Origin: Gammaproteobacteria bacterium
GTDB taxonomy: Bacteria > Pseudomonadota > Gammaproteobacteria > Steroidobacterales > Woeseiaceae
Direction of reading: 5' to 3'
Length of the DNA stretch: 64,000 bases
NCBI GenBank assembly: GCA_029864095.1
Contig: JAOTUB010000005.1
Location: 1-64,000 of the forward strand
Within the stretch, counting starts at the first letter, position 1; every line of letters begins with the position of its first letter. Positions 1-8,386 of the stretch are shown here, one piece after another. The position numbers and the translations under genes were made by a program. The notes beneath the pieces are model-generated. The model did not search any database. It was given only the letters and a program-made list of their open reading frames with translations, and was not told the origin of the DNA.

Positions 1-111
1 TGACGCAAAAGTTCCAGCAACGCCAAGAATTGCGCCGACGACGAGCCCGCATGGTGCTGCTATTTGGCGATGAGACTCACTCATTTCATTCACTCCCGGA
101 ACTTCCGCTTT

Positions 112-266
112 GGGTCATTTGCGGATCCCCATGATACGCCGAAAGCGGCCGCTCGAGCCGCTGGTATTGACGGTATAGTGGACCTCGCCATTCACGGAAA
201 GCAGCCATTCGTGAGCGGCAAGTTTTGGGATCAGAACGAAAATTCCGAGCGGAAAGTATTGGCCGA
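112..266 (+). repeat. Left copy of a ~155-bp imperfect inverted repeat (partner 606-760)
   Basis: gggtcatttgcgga..cccatgatacgccgaaagc...gccattcgtgagcggcaa...gtattggccga here matches the reverse complement of 606-760 with scattered mismatches (roughly 80% by eye). Confidence 0.8.
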
Positions 267-605
267 TAATCCACTTTGTATCCGCGTGCCGCGTTCCAGC
301 CGCATCAATCCGAAAAGTGCCGGAATTTCGGGCCAATTCCGCCTAAGAGTGACGGAGTTATGTCCTGAGGTTCAGCAGTGGTTCTTGGTAATAAAGATTT
401 GAAAAACGACATCTGTATTTCAATGACTTGCGCCCTCATGGCTAGAATGAACGATTGTAAACACTTCAAAAATGACCAGTACAGTGATTTTGGATGCATC
501 GAAACGGAATAAACATTTAAAATTCTAATCATCGTTAGATTTTCAAATTCTTTTCACTCGTATAACCTAGTACGGCCATAATCTACCGTTCGTAAGCGGT
601 TAGAG

Positions 606-760
606 TCGGCCAATACTTGCCGCTCGAGCTCCCTCGTTGTTTCCCAGAATTTGCCGCTCACGAATGGCCGCTTTCGGCGAATGGCGAAGTCCGCTATACC
701 CCCAATACCAGCCGCTCAAACGGCTGCTTTCGGCGTATCATGGGAGTCCGCAAATGACCC
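606..760 (-). repeat. Right copy of the ~155-bp inverted repeat (partner 112-266)
   Basis: Reverse complement reads gggtcatttgcggactcccatgatacgccgaaagcagccg...gtattggccga, matching 112-266. Confidence 0.8.
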
Positions 761-1011
761 AATCCGGACATTGAAGCGGTACACATTATGTGAAATTAAG
801 TATATTCGCGAATTGACGCGTACCGTCCATTCCGAGATACACGAATGTGAAAACCGACAAAAGCCAAGCTATCGAAAGTCGGGGACAAAACATCACGCTT
901 CCTCATCTCGAAGCAATTTGTTATGAGCATGTGATTCCAGTCAGTTGTGCGCCGACATCATAATTATGCAGAATAATTTCTAGGTCCGATCCGGATTAAT
1001 CGGAGGTAAAG

Positions 1012-2016
1012 GTGGCATTGTTGCGAATTTTAGGCTATTCAAGCTTGTTTCTAATGATTCTCGCACTACGCGCGGGCGCTGAAACAGTTACATTGTTCGA
1101 TAACGGCTCGTTCTCAGGATCACAAGTGCAGTTGCGCAATAACATGTGCGCTGAATTTGATGAAGAGGGAATATGCACAAGCCGGTTTACCATCTACGAT
1201 CAATTTGTATTGGTAAGCGACTCAGTAATTACATCGATTGAATGGCATCAGACTGAGCATAACCCGCAAAACTATGCTGGCACCTTGCTCACCATTGGTG
1301 TCGGGACTCCTTCACCTGGATCAATACTTCACGCGATTGATGTCTTAGCCAACCGCGTATTAACACCAATTCCTGATGGTGACCCTAGATTTGAGTCTAT
1401 TCCAAGCGGATCATTCGAGGCGGCGGCTAGTGTTCCCGGCCTCGCTATCGATTTAGCGCCCGGTACCTATTGGTTAGGAATTCACAACAAATTTCCGCAG
1501 TTCGGCGGAGGTTCCCAATGGACCCAAACAATTGGAACTAATCAGACGGTTTCCGGCCGGTGGCAGGGGGAGGGAAATCCATGTGGAGCATTTCCTCCGA
1601 GTCCAGACGGTGGATGTCTGAAGTATTTTCCGCAAGAAGACTCGGCGTTTCGAGTAATCGGTCGACTAGGAATTCTAATCGAGATTGATATAAAACCCGG
1701 TAGTGATCCAAATTGCTTTAATTCAAATAGCCACGGCGTTATTCCGGTTGCGATATTGGGCAGCGCTGAATTTGACACGTCCCTGGTTGACCAGGGCAGT
1801 CTTTCATTTGGTGGTTTACAGGTGCGTGTGAGAGGGAATAAGGGTCCATTCTGTGGCTCAGAAGATACTAATAGCGATGGATTTGCCGACCTCGTCTGCC
1901 ATTTTGAAGACGACACAAGTGCCTGGGTGGCGGGCAATAGTGGCGCGACTGTTACTGGCTCCCTGTTAGACGGGACAGCTATCGAAGGATCAGATTCAAT
2001 TTGCATCGTGCCATAG
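1012..2016 (+). CDS. Secreted hypothetical protein with N-terminal signal peptide and C-terminal IDIKPGS-type domain
   Basis: 334-aa ORF; ggaggt RBS just upstream of a GTG start; hydrophobic N-terminus MALLRILGYSSLFLMILALRAGAE; C-terminal IDIKPGSDPNCFNSNSHGVIPVAILGS motif common in secreted bacterial proteins. Confidence 0.75.
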   Translation: MALLRILGYSSLFLMILALRAGAETVTLFDNGSFSGSQVQLRNNMCAEFDEEGICTSRFTIYDQFVLVSDSVITSIEWHQTEHNPQNYAGTLLTIGVGTPSPGSILHAIDVLANRVLTPIPDGDPRFESIPSGSFEAAASVPGLAIDLAPGTYWLGIHNKFPQFGGGSQWTQTIGTNQTVSGRWQGEGNPCGAFPPSPDGGCLKYFPQEDSAFRVIGRLGILIEIDIKPGSDPNCFNSNSHGVIPVAILGSAEFDTSLVDQGSLSFGGLQVRVRGNKGPFCGSEDTNSDGFADLVCHFEDDTSAWVAGNSGATVTGSLLDGTAIEGSDSICIVP

Positions 2017-2147
2017 TCGCCGCAGCCGTCACTTAGACCGGCCGCTCCTGGCCGGTTGCTGCCCTTGCAATCGTGCCATTGCACGAGAACTGAACGACCG
2101 CTTCCGAGCAAAGCAGACACTCGCCGAGTAGGGCGCTAGGAACTATG

Positions 2148-2211
2148 CAGTCACCAGCGGCACATCCAATACAATCAGTTGCTTGCAAGGCCTTGCTAAC
2201 GTACACAGCGC
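2148..2211 (+). repeat. Direct repeat copy A upstream of the MccB-like cassette
   Basis: cag..acca.cggcacatccaatacaatca...gtacacagcgc; shares an exact 20-bp core and flanking similarity with 4901-4965. Confidence 0.75.
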
Positions 2212-2499
2212 ATCCACGCCAAAGGTCGGGGCTTCACTTTGAGGACAACGGTGTGGCCACCAAAGACTCCCCGCCAGCAGACAGGGGTCATGCAACGCCC
2301 GATGCTATCGATTGTCCTTCTATTGTATCCTGATTTAATCTTTCCAGAGAGGCTAGCCCTCGGACTACACATGGCGGTCTTTACATTGTGATGGTGGACA
2401 GGTGCGCTGAATATGACTTATTCTCGGGACCGTTATAGTGTTGAGAAAGCAGCAACATTCTTGGCTTCTCTAGTTCTTGGTGATTGGGAGGGTTGACTG

Positions 2500-2718
2500 A
2501 TGGCAGCGAAGAAGAAACGCAAAACCGCAAAAAAGAAGCGCAAGGTCACGAAGAAGAAAGCCGCAGCCAAACGTGCAGTGAAAGTGCGTCTGAAATTGAC
2601 GCCAGAGCAAGAGGCGGAATTGGCTAAAGCTTTCGGTAAAGCATCCGTTCGGCGTATTAAGAACATTTCGATAGAGAAGATCGCCGGTTACCTCGCATCC
2701 GATGTTGGTATGAATTGA
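2500..2718 (+). CDS. Small Lys/Ala-rich protein ending in Asn; candidate RiPP (microcin C-type) precursor
   Basis: 72-aa ORF MAAKKKRKTAKKKRKVTKKKAAAKRAVKVRLKLTPEQEAELAKAFGKASVRRIKNISIEKIAGYLASDVGMN; gggaggg RBS upstream of ATG; stop overlaps the TTG start of the MccB-like gene; C-terminal Asn like MccA-type substrates. Confidence 0.7.
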   Translation: MAAKKKRKTAKKKRKVTKKKAAAKRAVKVRLKLTPEQEAELAKAFGKASVRRIKNISIEKIAGYLASDVGMN

Positions 2719-3677
2719 TTGTCCGCAGTTTAGTGGATGACAATCTGCCAGACGGCTGGCGCATTGAAACTACTTCTGTGCTGTCCCGTGATGGGGACAA
2801 TATAGGGATTTTGCATCCCGCAACTCTGCATGAAATTGTGGGCGATGAAATCTCTGCCATCTTAGGTCCTGCGGGCCGAGTAGCCTTAACGGAAGGAACC
2901 AACTACATCGAGGCATTGTCCGCATGTGGCGCATTGCTGCTCGGGCACAGGGAAGAGATTTCCAAAGTGTCAACGCTACTTCAGTCCGCGCGGATGAGCC
3001 GAACAACATCGTACTTGTGTTCTATTTCGGGGAATTGCCGCCAAGTGCTGACAGCGGTTCGACACATACAGACAGCTCGTGTAGCCGTAGTGGGCTGTGG
3101 CGGTATAGGTTCGCTTGCTGCCATGTTATTGGCGGGTAGTGGAATAAGGTCTTTAACGCTTGTCGATAATGACACAATCGAGGAGTCCAACCTAAACCGA
3201 CAAATCGTGTGGTCAAAAGATGATATTGGTCAACTCAAGAGCGATGTGCTGGCAAGAGAGCTGCAGAGGCGATTTGACGATGTATCGTTGGCTCTTTACC
3301 CACGACGTGCAGATAGAAGCTTTCTTCAACTGCTGTTGTCGGAGAACGATGCTGTCCTGCTAACGGCAGATAGCCCTCTCGGCATAGTTCCAGCCGCGCG
3401 CCGCATCGCTGCTCGCTTGTGTTCGCTGTTGGTTACCGGCGGTTACAGTTTCAAACATGCTATTGTTACTGTAACAAATAGTCAGTCTAACTCTGCCGGT
3501 AAAGAAGGGAATTGGCAGTCTCTCGAGTTTTGCATACCCCCAAGTTTCGGGCCAGCAAACGCTCTTTTGGCCGGCGCTACAACGAGTGCTCTACTGCACC
3601 AATTATGCGAGTTAGCTGACTACGGCGCTTCATCCATCTTTGGATGGGACGTAGATACGCTCAAAAACTCTGCCTAA
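2715..3677 (+). CDS. ThiF/E1-like adenylyltransferase, MccB-like
   Basis: 320 aa; AVVGCGGIGSLAAMLLAGSGI nucleotide-binding motif, LVDNDTIEESNLNRQIVWSKDDIGQLKSDVLARELQRRF and a TAD motif in the position of the MccB SAD motif; ~115-aa N-terminal extension like the MccB peptide-clamp. TTG start overlaps the upstream stop (TTGA). Confidence 0.85.
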   Translation: MIVRSLVDDNLPDGWRIETTSVLSRDGDNIGILHPATLHEIVGDEISAILGPAGRVALTEGTNYIEALSACGALLLGHREEISKVSTLLQSARMSRTTSYLCSISGNCRQVLTAVRHIQTARVAVVGCGGIGSLAAMLLAGSGIRSLTLVDNDTIEESNLNRQIVWSKDDIGQLKSDVLARELQRRFDDVSLALYPRRADRSFLQLLLSENDAVLLTADSPLGIVPAARRIAARLCSLLVTGGYSFKHAIVTVTNSQSNSAGKEGNWQSLEFCIPPSFGPANALLAGATTSALLHQLCELADYGASSIFGWDVDTLKNSA

Positions 3678-3683
3678 GTCCTA

Positions 3684-4868
3684 ATGAGCAGTTCTGGCTT
3701 GAATTTCGTTGAGCGTTACGAACATGTCCTCGATCTAAGTGATCGTGCTCGCTCCCTCGGTTTGGCATTGTGTCGTGCCCAACGTCACTTCGGGGACTTC
3801 TTTCTAAAGACGTTACTCGCAAGAGTCGCCGGGCAAGTATTCTGGCTCCACGTTGCACTGGCAAAGAAAGTAGAACTCTTGGGGCCGCTATCAGCGAGAC
3901 TGCAATTTTCAAGAAGATCAGTTACCGCCGAGCCCCCAACACTCAAACGCTTTCAATCAGAATTGTCTGCCATTAACAAATCGCTTCGGAAGCTCAGAAA
4001 ATCAGCGAGAAACCATGTAGATACAAGCTTAGAATTCTTGGCGGCTGATGCTTTGACAAGGCTTGAAGATTGTTTTGCGGAAATTGAATTGTGGATCGAC
4101 GATGGGCCAACCCCTGTCACAATGCTAGCGGCATCTGATGGGCTACTCCGCGACTGTATTTTGTATGAACAAACTGGTCCCGCTCGAAAGGGCAACGAAC
4201 TCAGGGACCGTATCCTACAAAAAGATAGCATTCGTGCGTTATATCTGTCCGCCAATGCATACCTCGAGCTGTCTGCCGTTGACATCGTTTCCGATCTTAT
4301 TTTGATTGTCGATGCCGAAAGGCCCAATGGCTTTCAGTCACTGATAGCAGATTTGGCCAGGCAGCTAGTTGACGAAGTTCGGCATGCAGAACTTCTGGCT
4401 AATCGCGTTGCTGACATGGGCTTCGAATTTGGATGTGCGCCGGTAACACTTCACAGTTGGCGAGCATACAATTCTGTTAATACACTGCCAGAAAAGCTTG
4501 CGATGCAGCACGTTCTCCAAGAGGGTGTAGGATTGGATGCCAGTGCGCGGAACGTCAAGAAGCTACAAGATATTGGAGATCTCAAATCAGCGGATCTTTA
4601 CGCACAAATCGTTGCAGATGAAATGAATCACGTGCGCCTCGGCACGCGGTGGCTGAAGAGGCTTGTCGGTCGGCGAATGTGGAAAGTTGTAGCGAAGGTT
4701 GAGGACGTTTCCAAACAGATCGACCCGCTTCCGTCTATTCCGATTGCTGTTGAATTGCGTTTGGCATGTGGATTTTCACGTAATTACGTGTCAAATCGAC
4801 GATTAGCCCACGGTGCCCAAGACCTGAAAGACCACCTTCCTCAATGGCACAATAACTGCGACACCTAA
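3684..4868 (+). CDS. DUF455-type ferritin-like di-iron protein with long N-terminal extension
   Basis: 394 aa; DEVRHAELLANRVADMGFEFG...LPEKLAMQHVLQEGVGLDAS..NVKKLQDIGD...IVADEMNHVRLGTRWLKRL follows the DUF455 pattern (DEARHF..LL..RL..LG..YG; RLA...LEARGLD; DEI.HV..G..WF). 6 nt between genes. Confidence 0.75.
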   Translation: MSSSGLNFVERYEHVLDLSDRARSLGLALCRAQRHFGDFFLKTLLARVAGQVFWLHVALAKKVELLGPLSARLQFSRRSVTAEPPTLKRFQSELSAINKSLRKLRKSARNHVDTSLEFLAADALTRLEDCFAEIELWIDDGPTPVTMLAASDGLLRDCILYEQTGPARKGNELRDRILQKDSIRALYLSANAYLELSAVDIVSDLILIVDAERPNGFQSLIADLARQLVDEVRHAELLANRVADMGFEFGCAPVTLHSWRAYNSVNTLPEKLAMQHVLQEGVGLDASARNVKKLQDIGDLKSADLYAQIVADEMNHVRLGTRWLKRLVGRRMWKVVAKVEDVSKQIDPLPSIPIAVELRLACGFSRNYVSNRRLAHGAQDLKDHLPQWHNNCDT

Positions 4869-4900
4869 AGCCTTCGCGGAGCAGGACGCCCAATCTTAGG

Positions 4901-4965
4901 CAGCTACCAACGGCACATCCAATACAATCAACGGCTTAGGGGGGGCTTGGTAACGTACAAAGCGC
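4901..4965 (+). repeat. Direct repeat copy B downstream of the MccB-like cassette
   Basis: cagctaccaacggcacatccaatacaatca...gtaacgtacaaagcgc; matches 2148-2211. Confidence 0.75.
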
Positions 4966-5076
4966 GCCGGCGCTACGCATCGACGGCTACCGGTCGCTTT
5001 CTAAACTGCCGCTGAGGAACTACTGACCCAAAGTAGACATCTTCTACTCTGGACGGAGCAGCGATGATGCGTCGGG

Positions 5077-5141
5077 TGTCCGTCTTCAAACAAATGGAAC
5101 AGACGAAGCGATTATCTAATGGAGAGCTTTGTTCCTCGTTG
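5077..5141 (+). repeat. 65-bp direct repeat, copy 1; includes a solo IS3-type left-end-like sequence
   Basis: tgtccgtcttcaaacaaatggaacagacgaagcgattatctaatggagagctttgttcctcgttg, 4 mismatches to 13201-13265, which contains the left terminus of the IS at 13219. Confidence 0.9.
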
Positions 5142-5478
5142 CCCTGACTGCGCCGAAAAAGGATTTAATCCCAAGGATACTGCCTTGCTTTATTATCTCG
5201 CTATCACAACAGACGATGGCGATACGCGATACAAAATTGGAATTACTAACCGTGCAGTTGAGCAACGGTTTAATACGCCAGACTTGGCGCGCATCCGCAT
5301 TGTAAAAACATGGCGATATGCCATTGGTCGCGCTGCGGCAGAACGTGAAGCAGAGATTCCTTGCCAATGTGCAGGGGACGAATACTACGGACCAGATATT
5401 TTGACATCTGGTGGTAATTCCGAATTATTCACGCACGATATATTGGGGCTGGATGCTGGCGATGACTCGGGTGATTAA
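5119..5478 (+). CDS. GIY-YIG/T5orf172-like small protein
   Basis: 119 aa; CPDC N-terminal motif, YYLAITTDDGDTRYKIGITNRAVEQRF resembling the GIY-YIG core (Y...YKIGIT...R). Confidence 0.6.
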   Translation: MESFVPRCPDCAEKGFNPKDTALLYYLAITTDDGDTRYKIGITNRAVEQRFNTPDLARIRIVKTWRYAIGRAAAEREAEIPCQCAGDEYYGPDILTSGGNSELFTHDILGLDAGDDSGD

Positions 5479-5562
5479 TCGTCTGCTCGCCGCCGTTTCC
5501 GACAGGTTGGGAATGCCGCGCCGAACGGCTGCTATGCTTAGCAGCAGCCTTTCGCCCAGTTG

Positions 5563-6174
5563 TTAGCGACTCTCGTTGATCCGGACGTGTAGCTTCGGAA
5601 AGTCGCGGTCGGGTGGCGCGTAGACTTTGCTAACGACAGCTTTCAGCTCACGCCCTGCATCCAGCCATTGCGCAATCTCCTTATTTTCGGTCCGCGGCAG
5701 ATAGCCAACCCGTCGCCACTTGCTGCCGAATATGCCAGGCACCTTTGCCAGAACGGCGATAGCGTTTGGGTCGTGCTTGTTGCCTGGTTCACGCCTAAGT
5801 TGCAGCGTGGTTCCTTTTTCACAATGAGAGCGAATCAACTTTGCTCGCGAATCAAACCCAGTCCCAGCCACGACGTAGACGCGGCTCTTGATAGCCCTAC
5901 GTGAACCGGACTTCCGTGTGCGTTTTCGCTTGGCGGTTTTTTTGGTCGGTAATTGGGCGATCTCCAGAAGCAGCGCCTCGAGTTTTGCTTTAGTTTCTGC
6001 GTCCGGTCCCTCACGCAGCGCGATTCTGGCCACGGCGCCAGCAAGGTCCGGATCATTGTCCTTGCGCAACGCTGAATCGGCATCTTTCAGAAGTTCAGCA
6101 GGGTCACCAATTTCTCCCATATCTTGTCCCTTCGGCCAGATATGGCCGCTGCTCTGACTGACCCAATCATTCAA
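5563..6174 (-). CDS. HIRAN domain-containing protein
   Basis: 203 aa; C-terminal VYVVAGTGFDSRAKLIRSHCEKGTTLQLRREPGNKHDPNAIAVLAK...VGYLPR typical of HIRAN. Confidence 0.75.
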   Translation of the reverse strand: MNDWVSQSSGHIWPKGQDMGEIGDPAELLKDADSALRKDNDPDLAGAVARIALREGPDAETKAKLEALLLEIAQLPTKKTAKRKRTRKSGSRRAIKSRVYVVAGTGFDSRAKLIRSHCEKGTTLQLRREPGNKHDPNAIAVLAKVPGIFGSKWRRVGYLPRTENKEIAQWLDAGRELKAVVSKVYAPPDRDFPKLHVRINESR

Positions 6175-6267
6175 TAATAGCCCATGCTCACCCGTCTATA
6201 CGTAGAGGCCCTATTATCCGACGAGGACTGAACCGCACCGGGTATACCGGAGACTCTTTTGTGTGAG

Positions 6268-7165
<898 letters not shown>

Positions 7166-7166
<1 letters not shown>

Positions 7167-7486
7167 TACTTCGGTCGGCGGTCGAGCTCCGCCTGGGCAA
7201 AATAGGCTGAGGCCTTACGCAGGATCTCGTTGGAGCGCTTCAGCTCGCGGTTCTCACGCCTGAGTTGCTTCAGCTCTTCCTGTTCGTCGGTCGTCTGGCC
7301 CGGCCTAATACCCTGGTCACATTGTGATTGTCGAACCCAGCGACGCAACGTCTCCGGTACGCAGCCCAGCTTCTCTGACAAAGAACGAATGGCCGCCCAC
7401 TCCGACGATCCTTCCTTCTGCTGCTCTTCAACCAGCCGTACCGCTCTCTCCCTAAACTCCGGGGAATATCGTTTTCTTGTATTCAT
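7166..7486 (-). CDS. IS3-family transposase orfA
   Basis: 106 aa; MNTRKRYSPEFRERAVRLVEEQ...LRRWVRQ...ELKQLRRENRELKRSNEILRKASAYFAQAELDRRPK. Confidence 0.9.
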
Positions 7487-7914
7487 GACCCAATCCTCTC
7501 AAAGAATTGAGCCTCCGAGAAACCCGGGGCGGTTCAATGCTCGAGAGGATGTATGCAAAGAGTCAGCGGCCAGAATTGGCTAGGTTGCTTGAGATGCGGC
7601 GAGAAGAACTCGATGACCTGTGGAAATGCTTAAGTCGCGCGCCACATGATCCAAAGCGCCACAAACCCGTCACGACTAGAGAATACAATTTGCTGCAAGC
7701 GACTCGAATGGTCCGGGAAATCGCCAGCACATTGCTAGGGCGCGTGGCGTAGAGGTCTCCTTTTGCCCGGAAGCCACCCGTCACCCTGGCTGAGAGTGAA
7801 CGGCTGGTAAGCGCTCGAAAGCAGCCGGTCGAGTGATGAACTAACGAACGACTGCTACTGAACCCACAGCAGCCGTTCGCATTCCCATCTCAATTCACTC
7901 GCAAAGGACCAGAA

Positions 7915-8184
7915 ATGGACGTTGACGATTCGGTTCGGACACGATTTGGCGTAGTCGCATGCCTGCGTGACATGGGAAACGGCACAAGTCGTCTATTCAT
8001 CGACGATGTTGAAGGGAACCGCATTGAAAACCCGATAGATTGGTCTCACAAGTGGTTCGTGACCTTCACGCCGGAAATGGAGAACGACGCCATTGAGAAG
8101 ATGGACATCGACGACGAACTTCTAAGGACAATCGGTGCGGCTGTTCTGGCCAGATGTTTCATACACAACAACCCGACCGATTGA
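7915..8184 (+). CDS. Hypothetical protein
   Basis: 89-aa ORF with possible RBS (aaagga) upstream; no family recognised. Confidence 0.4.
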   Translation: MDVDDSVRTRFGVVACLRDMGNGTSRLFIDDVEGNRIENPIDWSHKWFVTFTPEMENDAIEKMDIDDELLRTIGAAVLARCFIHNNPTD

Positions 8185-8386
8185 GTTTTCAACGGCTGGT
8201 TCTGGCCGTTTGCAGCCGGTCGCCACTTCCCTAAAGGGGACACTTGAGCGGCCGGATTCGGGAAAAGCAGACGTTCAGCCTGGGTGGCAAGAAGGGGTCA
8301 GAACTTGCCGCCGATCGCTTTGATCCACAATTCATTGTAGTCGTCAGTTACTGCTCTTCTCTTTTGACCTTTCCCTGTCTGTTGGT

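Noticed and set aside
64-926. ORFs 64-402 (+), 86-336 (-), 651-926 (+)
   Set aside because: They lie within or across the inverted repeat pair and spacer, lack RBS/family signals, and overlap on both strands; treated as non-coding.
1542-2120. 192-aa minus-strand ORF opposite the secreted protein
   Set aside because: Antisense to a better-supported CDS with signal peptide, RBS and a recognisable domain.
2500-3677. Interpretation of the 72-aa protein plus ThiF-like enzyme as a ubiquitin-like/ThiS/MoaD conjugation pair
   Set aside because: The small protein lacks a C-terminal GG and a beta-grasp-like pattern; it ends in Asn and the enzyme motifs look closer to MccB.
2148-5575. Possible integron attC sites around 2190-2211, 4940-4965 and 5550-5575 (gttgttagcg-like)
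   Set aside because: The core GTTRRRY/RYYYAAC pairs could not be matched convincingly and no IntI integrase is present; recorded only as direct repeats.
7507-7752. 81-aa ORF right of IS copy 1
   Set aside because: Starts inside the IS terminal repeat and has no recognisable family; could be a truncated gene but support is too weak.
8285-8385. Possible transposase-gene tail on the minus strand (…RRAVTDDYNELWIKAIGGKF*)
   Set aside because: Looks like a remnant of a coding end, but too short to assign to any family.
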